Of a stretch of DNA of 64,000 nt, positions 43,851 to 53,221 are shown piece by piece. Each line of letters begins with the position of its first letter. The stretch's first letter is position 1. Origin of the DNA: Litorimonas cladophorae (GTDB lineage Bacteria; Pseudomonadota; Alphaproteobacteria; Caulobacterales; Maricaulaceae); contig NZ_BMYV01000002.1 in the NCBI RefSeq assembly GCF_014652455.1, positions 620,001 to 684,000 of the forward strand. The letters are read 5' to 3'. The notes under the pieces were generated by a model. It was given only the letters and a program-made list of their open reading frames with translations, searched no databases and was not told where the DNA came from. Both the position numbers and the translations under genes were made by a program.

Positions 43851-45464
43851 TTGACCGTCACAATTCATCAGCCTGACCGCAGTAATATTATTGATAAGTG
43901 GCCTGTTTTCTTGCCGAGCCTTATTTGGTTGCTCGCATTACTGGCAACACTTTTAGCTGTCGCCTTGCGGGGCGGGGACATACTGGCCTTGCTGCCATTT
44001 GCTTTGGCTGCCGCAATTCCAGGTCTTTTGGGCCTGATACTCTCACGCTTTACGAACCGAGAATGGGCGCAAATTTTACTGATGTTGAGCTGGGCAGGTC
44101 TGGCGGTCATGGCTTGCGTGACGATGGGCTTTATGCCCTCAGCGCTGATTTTCATTGCCGTTCCTGCAATCGCGAGTTTGTTTCAACGCGAAAAAGTTTT
44201 GGAAGCAATTATCATTGCATCCCTTATTGGGGCGATCACATGGTTTGCTGGGCGTCTAGGATATCTTCCCGCGCCGCCCTTCATGGATAGCGCATTGGGC
44301 CGCGTGGCAAATCTCGCCGTGATGTCCGGATTGCTCGCGTTCATTTTAGCGACCCTGTTCGGGACAGCGTCCAGACGGTCGCAGGCTTCTATGGATACGG
44401 AGCGAACATATTGGCGTGATGGCGTCGAGGGCGGCCTATTTGAATATGACGCTGAAGACCGTCTTATCGGAACGAATGAGCAAGGGGCCGCCCAATTTGG
44501 GGGGCAACCGCCTAACTACTTATTGAATTTTCTACCGACTGAGCACGCTGACCGTTCTGCGTTCATGGCGTCAATCGATTCGGCGCGTCGAACGCGACAA
44601 GCTCAGGCGCTTCGCATCTCGCATGATGCCAGCGGGCTTGCCGCAAATTACGATATTCGGGTCACACCTCTGGCGTCCAAAGGGTGGCTTGTTCACGCTC
44701 ATGACCGCACTGATGATGAAGCGCAGTTGGAAGTGCTGCGCCAGCAAGGCGCGACTTTCGCTCAGGACAGTACAGATAAGACGTTGTTCTTTGCGGGTGT
44801 AAGTCATGAACTTCGCACGCCGCTCAATGCGATAATTGGTTTTTCAGATATGATGCGGTCTCGGCTGTTTGGACCCCTTCCTGGAAAATACGCCGAATAT
44901 GCCGATCTTATTCACGAGAGTGGTCAACATATGTTGGACCTCATCGGCGATGTTCTGGACCTGTCTCGAGTGGAAGCAGGGCGATATGAATTGAATTATG
45001 ATACATTTGACGCAGCGGATGTCATTCGTTCGTCGATTAAAATGATCCGACCCGCTGCCGATGCCGCCGAAGTTGTGATCGATGTGAACCTCGATCTTGA
45101 TCAAGCCTTACTGATACAGGCTGACCGTCGGGCCGTGCGTCAAATATTGCTCAACTTGCTTTCTAACGCCGTGAAATTCTCCAATAAGGGCGGGCGTGTT
45201 GACGTGGATGCACAAGCGATTGACGGTGACCTTGAATTGACGGTCACAGACACGGGCGTAGGCATGAGCGCAGAGGAACTCGCACATATCGGAGACCCAT
45301 ATGCGCAAGGCCAAGCAGGACAGCTTTCTGATAAACGCGGTACGGGTCTGGGTCTTTCTCTTGTGCAATCTTTGACGAAATTACATCACGGAAAGATGGA
45401 TGTGCGATCAATCAAAGGCGAGGGAACGCGCGTTAAGATCATTCTGCCCCTGCAAGTCGACTAG
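43851..45464 (+). CDS. Membrane sensor histidine kinase
   Basis: A 537-residue kinase. About six membrane segments fill residues 17-175, then a PAS-like region (190-290). The H box is FFAGVSHELRTPLNAIIGFS, and the ATPase boxes are LLNLLSNAVKFS (N), DTGVGM (G1) and GTGLGLSL (G2). The H box is of the PleC/DivJ type common in stalked alphaproteobacteria. TTG 43851 is the start: AAGGAG lies 6 bases upstream. No response regulator is adjacent, so it is an orphan. Confidence 0.91.
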   Translation: MTVTIHQPDRSNIIDKWPVFLPSLIWLLALLATLLAVALRGGDILALLPFALAAAIPGLLGLILSRFTNREWAQILLMLSWAGLAVMACVTMGFMPSALIFIAVPAIASLFQREKVLEAIIIASLIGAITWFAGRLGYLPAPPFMDSALGRVANLAVMSGLLAFILATLFGTASRRSQASMDTERTYWRDGVEGGLFEYDAEDRLIGTNEQGAAQFGGQPPNYLLNFLPTEHADRSAFMASIDSARRTRQAQALRISHDASGLAANYDIRVTPLASKGWLVHAHDRTDDEAQLEVLRQQGATFAQDSTDKTLFFAGVSHELRTPLNAIIGFSDMMRSRLFGPLPGKYAEYADLIHESGQHMLDLIGDVLDLSRVEAGRYELNYDTFDAADVIRSSIKMIRPAADAAEVVIDVNLDLDQALLIQADRRAVRQILLNLLSNAVKFSNKGGRVDVDAQAIDGDLELTVTDTGVGMSAEELAHIGDPYAQGQAGQLSDKRGTGLGLSLVQSLTKLHHGKMDVRSIKGEGTRVKIILPLQVD

Positions 45465-45488
45465 CTGTACTTGCCGTCATAACAAAAA

Positions 45489-45551
45489 AAAGCCTGCTAA
45501 TGCCTCGGACCAGGCATTAGCAGGCTTTATGTATCTCTCGGACCAGAGATA
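45489..45551. terminator. Bidirectional terminator and second hairpin with the same loop
   Basis: AAAGCCTGCTAATGCCT (45489-45505) pairs perfectly with 45512-45528 around loop CGGACC, with A and T runs on both sides, terminating the kinase gene and the convergent BcsB-like gene. Only three bases later TATCTCT (45532-45538) and AGAGATA (45545-45551) enclose the same six-base loop CGGACC. Confidence 0.9.
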
Positions 45552-45555
45552 AAAT

Positions 45556-48273
45556 TTAGTGACGTCCGCCTAAGCGCGAGGATGGGCCAGACACGCTCAT
45601 CAGAAACAAGACTATCCCAAAGGCGAGGATCAACAACAGACCGTAAACAGACACTGTCCGATCGCCGAGCTGAACTAATCTTTTTCCGGGCATATCTTGC
45701 TTCATGGTGCTCCGTATTGACCGACCCGCGGGCTTGACTTGATCTTGTAGTCGATCCGTAAACAGAGCTGCCTCTTTCAACAAATCGGCATTCAAGATGT
45801 CCGTCTTTTTCGCTTTAAACCAGCGTTTTGTTTCGGTCCATTTTGCACGGGTTTGGCTACGTACCTCGTGGAATGATCCTACAGTTTTCACAGTGGGGGC
45901 ATCCATATCGAACCTCCCGCGCAAGCCAGGCGCGACCGCTCCCGCATCGCGAAATGTTGGCTTCAGGCGCGGCATCACATTGACAGTTTTCTCGATGTTT
46001 GGTTGCGGGATAAATTTGGGGGCGGACGCGGCGGGCGACACACCTTCAAAAATGTCGCGCGTGGCGATGAAAGGTTCACCCTTATTCACAGGTGTGACGA
46101 TCACTGGCGCGGACACGGTTTCAATTGAAGCGGCATCTGATTTGGCTTCAGATTTTCTGAAACTTGGCCAATTGATCGCGGGTAGGCTGACATTTGGCAT
46201 TTCAAAATCTGGCCAATCGAAATCAGGCCACGCGACGTCTGGCATTTCAAAGCTGGGCAGGTCTAGGTCAGGCAGACGGAATGAGTCTGGCTTTGCCGGA
46301 AGGGTAAGACCAGAAACCGGCTGCGCCGTTTGTGCCATGATCACTGAAGATTTGTTCCATCGGGAGACACCACCTTGCAGCGCATTCCAATGAGCCGTTT
46401 CAACCAACTGACCGCTGCTGCGGATAAAGCTCGCGCCTGACGTAGCGGATATAACGCCCGTCAGTTTTCCATTTCCAGTGCTGTAAAGCGCTGCAACGCC
46501 GCCTTGGTTGACTTTCCGAGCTTGCGCCTGCGCCGACGCATATTGAACTGCGAAATCGTCCGCGCCTGTGCTGGCAAAGCGCTCTATGTCGGCTCTCAGC
46601 ATATTGTCGCCTGCACTGGTACGACTTTGAAGAGCTTCGCGGAGGGATTTAGGCGCGCCATCGATGTATCGTTTGGCGAGGTCAGATGGGCCAATGATCA
46701 ATCTGTGTTTGGCGTCACTTGCGTCTTCTTTGCGGGTGTAATCGGCCAAAATAAGACCCTGCCCAGAAGCTTTGGCCATTTTGCCCAGAACACGAAGGGA
46801 AGCTTCATAATTACGCGTATCCCGCGGCAGGATGATGTGACTTTCGGCCTCTGCGAAAACCCCACCGGTCGCGGTCAGGCGAGAAAGTTCGGTCTGAGGC
46901 GATGGGGCAGTCTGTTTCAACGTCAACCGCGACCCTTGCCCAATGGTAAAACTAGGACTGCCAAGTTCGGCCGACGCACAGCTGTAATCAGGCTTGGCAT
47001 TTAATTCAGGTAAAACGCTGATGATGTTCGAAGTCGCATTTAATTTGCCAGCGTCAATGTCGAAGGCCACAGATTTACGCTTACGATCAAGTTTGGCCGC
47101 GCCCAATACTTCGCCATTCAGCGCAACCCGCAGCCGAGATGTATCGGCAACGTCGTCCGTAGTGGATAGACGTAACAAAAGTTCAGCCTTGGTCGCAACG
47201 GGGTCTTGGACGCTAAAGCGATAAGTTTGCGCACCAGACGCCCAATTATCGCCACTGTAGGACGAGATCGCTTGTCCGCCCCCAAGTTCAGATAGTCGCA
47301 CTTTACCGTCAACTTTCATGACATTGTCATCAAGGCGGTTTTGAAGATTGATTTCGCCTAAGCTCGTAATGGGGCGTCGCGTATTAGGGAGCTGGCGTGT
47401 GGAGAAAATCTCTAACATCCGCAGAATTCCGGCATCTGTATCAGCGGTGAAGATCAGATCTGTCGGGCGACCTTTCCCGACAAAAATACGCGCGCCTTTG
47501 GAGTTCAAGATCATGGGGTCATCTGTGATGTCGAACAACCGATCTCGTTTAACCATCACGACATTAAAATCATTGCCGTGACTTGTAACGGAAAATTTCG
47601 GCACGCCGGGTGTCCGCAACGCGATACCTTGCGCGGCCAAGGCTTGCATATCGGTCCCATTGGCACCGCGAGCGATGAGCCCGACAGTCTTTGGCGACAA
47701 AGCGGGTTGGCTTAATTGTTCATCTACTTCGGCAAGGCTCATATTCCGACGTTTGGCCCGCCCGCCCATCCGCAGCGTTGAAGCGGCAAGATCAATTGAC
47801 CATTCCCCATGGGCTGGACCGACGCATTCGGAACCCGCTGGCGTTGGATAGATAATACGTAAAGAGTTTCTGTGATCTCGTGCGTTTGCCGCGTCCAATG
47901 GAATGCGGGCTTCGAACCCACGACCATTTGAAAGCACAGGAACAGGTGTGGCGTTATTGAATTGAACTTGCAATGGCGCGTTGGCGGCGACGCGTGTCAG
48001 GGGGTCAGCTGACAGAGTCAGGACAATTTCAGATGTCCGTTCTGCCGGCGGTAAATCAAAATAAAGTTGAAGCGTCGGTTGTCGCCAATCCAATGTCCGG
48101 GTGGAGCGAGATGAGTCACCTTGGGTGATTTCTGCCAGTGACGCCGTGTAGGACGTTTTCTGAGCCTTAGGTAAAGCGTCCAGATAGCTCGCAGCATAAC
48201 CTGTCTGTGGCAAGGCTGCTGTGCTAAGTAAAAGCACCATTGCCGCGACGCGACTTGTATTGTGGTGAAACAT
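45556..48273 (-). CDS. BcsB-like periplasmic protein with proline/aromatic repeats
   Basis: A 905-residue exported protein. Signal peptide is MFHHNTSRV to about 28 (GYAA). The body resembles BcsB, the periplasmic partner of cellulose synthase, with two jelly-roll-like domains (RTLDWRQPTLQLYFDLPPAE; later WASGAQTYRFSVQD) and the SLRIIYPTPAGSEC segment. Residues about 664-703 repeat LPxxxxPxFxMPDVxWPDFDW-like units. A C-terminal membrane helix (VYGLLLILAFGIVLFLM) anchors it. No bcsA or cyclic-di-GMP gene is near, so cellulose production cannot be claimed. ATG 48273 has GAGG upstream; TTG 48288 is less likely. Confidence 0.65.
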   Translation of the reverse strand: MFHHNTSRVAAMVLLLSTAALPQTGYAASYLDALPKAQKTSYTASLAEITQGDSSRSTRTLDWRQPTLQLYFDLPPAERTSEIVLTLSADPLTRVAANAPLQVQFNNATPVPVLSNGRGFEARIPLDAANARDHRNSLRIIYPTPAGSECVGPAHGEWSIDLAASTLRMGGRAKRRNMSLAEVDEQLSQPALSPKTVGLIARGANGTDMQALAAQGIALRTPGVPKFSVTSHGNDFNVVMVKRDRLFDITDDPMILNSKGARIFVGKGRPTDLIFTADTDAGILRMLEIFSTRQLPNTRRPITSLGEINLQNRLDDNVMKVDGKVRLSELGGGQAISSYSGDNWASGAQTYRFSVQDPVATKAELLLRLSTTDDVADTSRLRVALNGEVLGAAKLDRKRKSVAFDIDAGKLNATSNIISVLPELNAKPDYSCASAELGSPSFTIGQGSRLTLKQTAPSPQTELSRLTATGGVFAEAESHIILPRDTRNYEASLRVLGKMAKASGQGLILADYTRKEDASDAKHRLIIGPSDLAKRYIDGAPKSLREALQSRTSAGDNMLRADIERFASTGADDFAVQYASAQAQARKVNQGGVAALYSTGNGKLTGVISATSGASFIRSSGQLVETAHWNALQGGVSRWNKSSVIMAQTAQPVSGLTLPAKPDSFRLPDLDLPSFEMPDVAWPDFDWPDFEMPNVSLPAINWPSFRKSEAKSDAASIETVSAPVIVTPVNKGEPFIATRDIFEGVSPAASAPKFIPQPNIEKTVNVMPRLKPTFRDAGAVAPGLRGRFDMDAPTVKTVGSFHEVRSQTRAKWTETKRWFKAKKTDILNADLLKEAALFTDRLQDQVKPAGRSIRSTMKQDMPGKRLVQLGDRTVSVYGLLLILAFGIVLFLMSVSGPSSRLGGRH

Positions 48274-48391
48274 AGTCCGATGCCTCAAGGTTAATATGAG
48301 GTTACAGACGCAAGCGAGATGCCAGATATGATGTTAAGGGTGAAAAAACTTCAGATTATTCTCTTATCTGGTGAAATCTAAGGACGAGACG

Positions 48392-48766
48392 ATGACCCCG
48401 CGCCTCAAAACAAATATTCGCGTCTCCGCACATCTTCGGCGTGCGCAGGGTGCAGGGGCTTTTGCGGCTGTACTCCGACGCGGCGACCCAGACGCGGGTG
48501 CATTCTGGGTCATTCTGCGCCAAGGGCAAGATCTATTCCGCTTCACAGAACAGATGGGCATGAGTGGGGAACGAGAGTGGTATCGCGATGGTCCATTCGA
48601 GGAATCCGAGATGTCTTTGAAAACGAATAAGGCGGTGGATCGCGATCCTGACTTGTGGATCGTTGAAATCGAAGACCCGCAAGGTCGCCCATTTTTGGAT
48701 GGAGAGTTGACTAAGTGTGAGACGGCCGCCGAATCTGCAGCCAAAGCCTTATTCCGAGGCCGATAA
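48392..48766 (+). CDS. DUF1491 family protein
   Basis: A 124-residue protein of DUF1491, largely restricted to alphaproteobacteria. Recognisable stretches are IRVSAHLRRAQGAGAFAAVL, RGDPDAGAFWVIL and the C-terminal DPDLWIVEIEDPQGRPFLDG. Function unknown. ATG 48392 is preferred to GTG 48371 because AAGGACGAG lies upstream. Its last 56 bases overlap the 3' end of the convergent MATE gene, so both C-termini use the same DNA. Confidence 0.87.
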   Translation: MTPRLKTNIRVSAHLRRAQGAGAFAAVLRRGDPDAGAFWVILRQGQDLFRFTEQMGMSGEREWYRDGPFEESEMSLKTNKAVDRDPDLWIVEIEDPQGRPFLDGELTKCETAAESAAKALFRGR

Positions 48767-50105
48767 AGGCTGCAATGAGCCCTGCCATCAAGCCGTACCA
48801 AATTCCTTTGGCTCCGATGTCGGTGTGGAGCGCGGTATAATAAGCCACGGGGAAACCGATCATCCAATAGCTTATTCCCGTAATGATCATCGGCCATTTC
48901 ACGTCGGCAAGGCCGCGGAGAAGTTGGTTGCAGGCAACTTGGACTGCGTCAAAAAACATGAAACCCGCCGCCAGTGGCAGGAAAATAACGACATACTCAA
49001 AGACAGGCCGCGTATCGACAGCGTCCATGTTGAAATAAAACGCGGCCACAATTTCGGGGACGAAGGCCACCGGCACCGCGAAAATACCAATCGCCAAGAC
49101 GGAGGCCAGAATCGTAGTCGTTGCGGCGCGGCGTTCAGCGCCATTGTTCCCTGCGCCTCGAGCCAACCCAATTCTGACCGCTCCCGCCATAGCCAGGCCA
49201 TAGGGCATCATAAAGGCGGTGGAGGCTGCGTTCAGGGCGATTTGAAATCCCGCCTGCTCAATCACGCCAACCGCACCTGCGATCAGGACGCCTGCATTAA
49301 ATAACATGCCTTCGAATGTGACCGTGACGGAAATCGGCCAACCCAGACGCAGCAGATCCCGCATGCGGTCCCAATCTGGGTGCCAGAGATTAGAGAACAG
49401 ATCGAAACTCCGCGCTTTGGAGTCCCATTTGATATATGTAACGAAAGCGAAAAAGCTGTAGATACAGGCGATGGATGACGCAATTCCGGCCCCAATAAGG
49501 CCCAGCGCTGGTGCGCCCAGATTGCCAAAAATCAGCACCCAATTGAGCAGCACATTCACCAGCGCAGAACTGGCCACGAGCAAGAAGGGCACGATTGTCC
49601 GCTCAATACTGGCGAGAAAATTACGTAACGACATGACGGCCAAGGTAAAAGGCAAGCCTGGGGCTAAGACCAAAACATAGCTTTGCGCGAGCGCGGCGAC
49701 TTCAGGGTCCTGACCCGCAAAAATCATGATGGGCTCGGTCAGCAGAAGGAGGCCGATGATCAGCGGCATCATCAAAAAACAGGCCCAAACCGACATACGA
49801 ACCGTGCGGCGCACGTCTTTGCGTTCGCCGCTATGTCGACCGAGCGCCTGAGATACGAGCGGTGTTACCGCCGAAATAGGTCCGTTGGCCAACATCCAGA
49901 GCAAGAAATACAGCACAGAGCCAATGGCCGCCGCCGCGATCTCCGTTGGGCCAATGCGTCCGATCATCAATGTGTCGGCAATATATGGCGAAAATTGCAC
50001 GAGCTGCGCCAGCGCCATTGGAATACCAATGGTCAATAATGCACGCATCTCGCCGCCCCAGGTTTCGGGCAGGATCGCTTTCATCGATGTCGATTTATCG
50101 GACAT
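48711..50105 (-). CDS. MATE-family efflux transporter
   Basis: A 464-residue inner-membrane protein with about 12 segments in two related halves. GIPMALAQLVQFSPYIADTL at the first helix and FGNLGAPALGLIGAGIASS in the middle are family-typical of the NorM branch. It would expel cationic compounds against sodium or protons. The C-terminal tail (LWLQIRRPSHT) is encoded opposite the end of the DUF1491 gene. Confidence 0.92.
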   Translation of the reverse strand: MSDKSTSMKAILPETWGGEMRALLTIGIPMALAQLVQFSPYIADTLMIGRIGPTEIAAAAIGSVLYFLLWMLANGPISAVTPLVSQALGRHSGERKDVRRTVRMSVWACFLMMPLIIGLLLLTEPIMIFAGQDPEVAALAQSYVLVLAPGLPFTLAVMSLRNFLASIERTIVPFLLVASSALVNVLLNWVLIFGNLGAPALGLIGAGIASSIACIYSFFAFVTYIKWDSKARSFDLFSNLWHPDWDRMRDLLRLGWPISVTVTFEGMLFNAGVLIAGAVGVIEQAGFQIALNAASTAFMMPYGLAMAGAVRIGLARGAGNNGAERRAATTTILASVLAIGIFAVPVAFVPEIVAAFYFNMDAVDTRPVFEYVVIFLPLAAGFMFFDAVQVACNQLLRGLADVKWPMIITGISYWMIGFPVAYYTALHTDIGAKGIWYGLMAGLIAAFIGLGIRLWLQIRRPSHT

Positions 50106-50168
50106 GGTCCGCAGCTATAGAGACAGTGACGGCCGTGCAAGCCGTGTTTCGTAAATCACGCGTGCCGT

Positions 50169-51158
50169 CTATTGCGTCAAGATGGAATCGATAGCGCGCA
50201 GTGTTGCCACAGCGTCGGCACCGCCTGTTAGCGGTTTTGCGTCGCCTTGCATCACGTTAATCACGTGATCTAATTGATAAGCATAGGTCGAACGCTTGTA
50301 GGCGTCGGGACTATTGTGAAGGGTCTTCAGCGACTTTTCGCCGTCAATGACCGTCGCAATCTCAAAACCCAAATGCGGATTCCAACGATAGGGATGAACA
50401 GGTCGCGACAGGCGCGCCGTGCCATGGGTGCCGATAATATCGATGTGGTTCTCATAGATTGCACCCGTCGACATGTCGCATTCGATAAACCCAGCAATGC
50501 CGTTGAAATCAAGTTCCGCGACACTGGCGACCGCGACGTCATGGTCGTCTTCGAAATGGTTTTCTGCGGTGATCAGCGTCGGCTCGCATCCTAAAAGTGT
50601 GCGCAGCGCATGAAGCGGGTAGCACCCTAAATCCATCAACGCGCCACCGCCTAAATCTTTGCGATAGCGCAGCTCGCCGTCACGATTTGGAATGTGGACG
50701 TTAAACACGCCACGAACTTCCTCTATTTCGCCTAATTTCCCAGATTTCACGAGCGTTTCAAACTCTAAGAAGGCAGGATGAAACCGATAATGGAAGGCTT
50801 CGATCAGGACCGTGCCTGCGTCTCGTGCGGCCTCTACCATGCGGGCGGCTTCCGCTGCATCCATCGCAAACGGCTTTTCGCATAGGACGGCTTTCCCATG
50901 CTGAGCGGCCAAAATGCTGAGCTCGCAATGGCGATTGGGCGGCAAGGCATTATAGATTAAATCAATATCATCGCGTGCGATCAACGCTTCGTAAGAGGTC
51001 TCGACATGGGGGATATTATGTTCTGTTGCATAGGCGTGCCCACGCGCGGCGTCGCGGCATGCGACCGCTTGGATAACGCAGTCATTACGGTCTGCAGCGG
51101 GTTGGATAACGGCTTGAGGCGCAATCCTAGAGGCGCCAAGAAGTCCAATGCGGATCAT
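50169..51158 (-). CDS. Gfo/Idh/MocA-family oxidoreductase
   Basis: A 329-residue NAD(P)-dependent sugar-type oxidoreductase. The Rossmann start GLLGASRIAPQA, the motif CEKPF (with the catalytic-site Lys, about 93-97) and EAFHYRFHP with GALMDLGCYPLHALR identify the family. Substrate unknown. Its ATG overlaps the TGA of the ABC ATPase gene (ATGA), so the two are co-translated although no functional link is obvious. Confidence 0.9.
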   Translation of the reverse strand: MIRIGLLGASRIAPQAVIQPAADRNDCVIQAVACRDAARGHAYATEHNIPHVETSYEALIARDDIDLIYNALPPNRHCELSILAAQHGKAVLCEKPFAMDAAEAARMVEAARDAGTVLIEAFHYRFHPAFLEFETLVKSGKLGEIEEVRGVFNVHIPNRDGELRYRKDLGGGALMDLGCYPLHALRTLLGCEPTLITAENHFEDDHDVAVASVAELDFNGIAGFIECDMSTGAIYENHIDIIGTHGTARLSRPVHPYRWNPHLGFEIATVIDGEKSLKTLHNSPDAYKRSTYAYQLDHVINVMQGDAKPLTGGADAVATLRAIDSILTQ

Positions 51159-52105
51159 GTATCCCCCGCATACGTCAGCGCCATAAAGACATCTTCTAGG
51201 TCGGCTTCCTCTGTGCGCAGATCAGAGATGGAGACGCCTGCATCTTTCACGCGGTTGAGCATGTCCGTGACGGAATCCGTGCCACTGCGATATTCGATGA
51301 CGATTTGTCCGTCTGGCGCGAGGCTGGCGTTCAGGTCTGACAGGGAGGCGGGCAGAGCTGTCAGGGGGTCCATCGGTGAAATGCGCAGCACCTTCTTATC
51401 CAACCGCGAGAGCAATGTCGTTTTCGGCTCATTGGCGACGATGGTCCCATTGTGAATAATGGCAATTTGATCGCAGAGCGCTTCGGCCTCTTCCAGATAA
51501 TGCGTCGTCAGAATAATCGTTGTCCCCGCCGCGTGAAGCTTCTCAACATAGGCCCAAAGCTGGCGGCGCAGTTCAATATCGACACCCGCTGTCGGCTCAT
51601 CCAAAATCAAAACGGGCGGATTATGCACGAGGGCTTTGGCGATCAATAACCGCCGCTTCATCCCGCCCGAAAGCTGCCGCACATAGGCGTCGCGTTTATC
51701 TGCTAAACCTAGCGCTTCGAGAATTTCCATACTGCGGCGCTCGGATTTCGGTACGCCGTAATAGCCCGCTTGCAGTTCCAGCGCTTGATAGGGTGTGAAG
51801 AACACATCCATCGCGATCTCCTGCGGCACAATCCCGATAGAGGCGCGCGCATGGCGAGTCTGCGTCGTAATATCATAGCCGCAGATCTTGGCGGTCCCCT
51901 CGGTTTTATTGACGAGGCCGGCCAGAATATTGATCATCGTCGACTTGCCCGCACCATTGGGGCCGAGCAAGCCAAAGATGGAGCCACGCGGAATGACGAG
52001 GTCGACGCCATGCAGCGCCGTCTTGGCTGGCGCTTTCTTTGACGCGGCATAGGTCTTTTTCAGTCCTATAATTTCGATTGCAGGTGATGTTGATTGTGTG
52101 TTCAT
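51155..52105 (-). CDS. ABC transporter ATP-binding protein (drug/ABC-2 type)
   Basis: A 316-residue ATPase with Walker A GPNGAGKST (50-58), Q loop IVPQEI, signature LSGGMKRR, Walker B VLILDEPTAGVD and the H loop TTHYLEEAE. The C-terminal extension after 220 is the DrrA-type domain. No ABC-2 permease gene is adjacent, so its membrane partner must be encoded elsewhere. Confidence 0.91.
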   Translation of the reverse strand: MNTQSTSPAIEIIGLKKTYAASKKAPAKTALHGVDLVIPRGSIFGLLGPNGAGKSTMINILAGLVNKTEGTAKICGYDITTQTRHARASIGIVPQEIAMDVFFTPYQALELQAGYYGVPKSERRSMEILEALGLADKRDAYVRQLSGGMKRRLLIAKALVHNPPVLILDEPTAGVDIELRRQLWAYVEKLHAAGTTIILTTHYLEEAEALCDQIAIIHNGTIVANEPKTTLLSRLDKKVLRISPMDPLTALPASLSDLNASLAPDGQIVIEYRSGTDSVTDMLNRVKDAGVSISDLRTEEADLEDVFMALTYAGDT

Positions 52106-52199
52106 ATTGACCCGAGCTTTAGACGTGGCCTAAACGCCAGTGCAAGCTGTAAACGCCCAAAATTTACGACTCTATAGACGACATGTAAGGACGCCTCCC

Positions 52200-52403
52200 A
52201 TGGAAACAGGTCAAACGCCGCAAACCGCCCACGATGATGTTGTGATCGTACCGTCGACACGCGTGATGTGCGAAGGCTCTGGCGGCGCGCTGGGACATCC
52301 GCGTACCTATCTGGATATGGGCGATGACACGTCCGTGACCTGCAAATATTGCGATCGTGTGTTCAAGCTCGATCCAAATGCAGTGCCAGGTGGCCACCAC
52401 TAA
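52200..52403 (+). CDS. CHCC zinc-finger protein (NDUFS6-like)
   Basis: A 67-residue protein with C-x8-H-x13-C-x2-C (MCEG to GHP to CKYC) followed by FKLDPNA. This is the zinc-finger CHCC domain, related to the complex I accessory subunit NDUFS6, which is conserved in alphaproteobacteria and mitochondria. ATG 52200 has AAGGACG upstream; the longer frame from 52140 is not conserved. It is divergent from the ABC ATPase gene. Confidence 0.85.
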   Translation: METGQTPQTAHDDVVIVPSTRVMCEGSGGALGHPRTYLDMGDDTSVTCKYCDRVFKLDPNAVPGGHH

Positions 52404-52564
52404 CCAACCCGCTTTCTGAACGGCAGTTAAATGCCGCGCAGAGCAGGGTTCCGAAAACGCGGCTTCACCTTTGGAACGCCGCTAACCATTCCTATGTATA
52501 AGACGCAGGGAACAGTTCTCTGCACGGGTACCCCACGATTACGGGCGATTAAAAAGAGACGACT

Positions 52565-52927
52565 ATGATGCTGACCATGATGAAGGGTAAAATCCACCGC
52601 GCTGTGGTGACCCAAGCGGACATGCATTATGAAGGCTCGATCTCCGTTGATAAGGACTTGCTGGATAAAGCGGGCATTCTTGAAAATGAGCAGGTTGATA
52701 TCTTGAACATCACCAATGGTGAGCGTTTCACGACTTATGCGATCAACGCGCCGCGCGGATCGAAAGTCTTTGGTCTAAACGGTGCAGCCGCCCGCCGCGT
52801 GCAAATTGGCGATAAAGTCATCATCATTGCTTATTGCCAAATGGACGCAAAAAAAGCGGCCAAATATGAGCCGAAAGTTGTCTTGCTGGACGATAATAAC
52901 GAAGAGATCATCAAGCCTAAACATTAG
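52565..52927 (+). CDS. panD: Aspartate 1-decarboxylase, pyruvoyl enzyme
   Basis: A 120-residue proenzyme that cleaves itself between Gly24 and Ser25 (YEGS) to make the pyruvoyl group, then turns aspartate into beta-alanine for pantothenate. Other family motifs present: [30 protein letters not shown] and NGAAAR. The ATG at 52565 puts the cleavage serine at 25 as in E. coli. No other pan gene is close. Confidence 0.96.
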   Translation: MMLTMMKGKIHRAVVTQADMHYEGSISVDKDLLDKAGILENEQVDILNITNGERFTTYAINAPRGSKVFGLNGAAARRVQIGDKVIIIAYCQMDAKKAAKYEPKVVLLDDNNEEIIKPKH

Positions 52928-53080
52928 GCTCGCGCAGGCGCACAGGAATAGCGCAAGCGAACACGCCCGAACTGTTTCGCGGTTCGGCGGCACACCGCAA
53001 TTGACCTGCCGTGGGGGTGGCGAGTGTCTCGCGCCTCGGAACCGCCGTCTTAACTGACCCGGGTTCCTGTATCTTTTACT

Positions 53081-53205
53081 TTGGAAAAATGCCCCGAAGG
53101 TCGGGATGTTCGCGTGGGTATTCTAGGGCCCGGCGGAACCGGATAAGCTAATTTGGTTTTCGGCCCCAGAGGGACCCACGCGACGACGCCTTTTTCCTGG
53201 TGCAA
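53081..53205 (+). ncRNA. ssrS: Structured RNA candidate, possibly 6S RNA
   Basis: A long rod can be folded: outer GGAAAAA (53083-53089) with TTTTTCC (53191-53197); an open middle; CGCGTGGGT (53111-53119) with ACCCACGCG (53174-53182); inner GGGCC (53126-53130) with GGCCC (53162-53166), and AACC/GGTT near the tip. ATGTTCGC (53106-53113) and GCGACGAC (53180-53187) recall matching motifs on the two sides of E. coli 6S RNA. An intrinsic terminator follows. No protein frame crosses it. The RNA gene is well supported; the 6S identity is a guess from shape and motifs, and no clear promoter was found. Confidence 0.55.
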
Positions 53206-53221
53206 TTCTGTTTATTCGGAA

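Noticed and set aside
45797-46393. 198-codon plus-strand frame inside the BcsB-like gene
   Set aside because: Shadow of a long, signal-bearing gene on the other strand; the apparent repeats come from the real gene's repeat tract.
45556-48273. Cellulose production
   Set aside because: Only a BcsB-like gene is present; bcsA, bcsZ and bcsC are not in the window.
48717-49304. 195-codon plus-strand frame over the MATE gene
   Set aside because: The residue pattern lacks hydrophobic cores and it lies entirely opposite a clear transporter gene.
53081-53205. Structured RNA considered as SRP RNA, tmRNA or RNase P RNA
   Set aside because: The hallmark GGAAGGAAGCA segment of SRP RNA, the tmRNA ends and the RNase P GAGGAAAGUC core are all absent.
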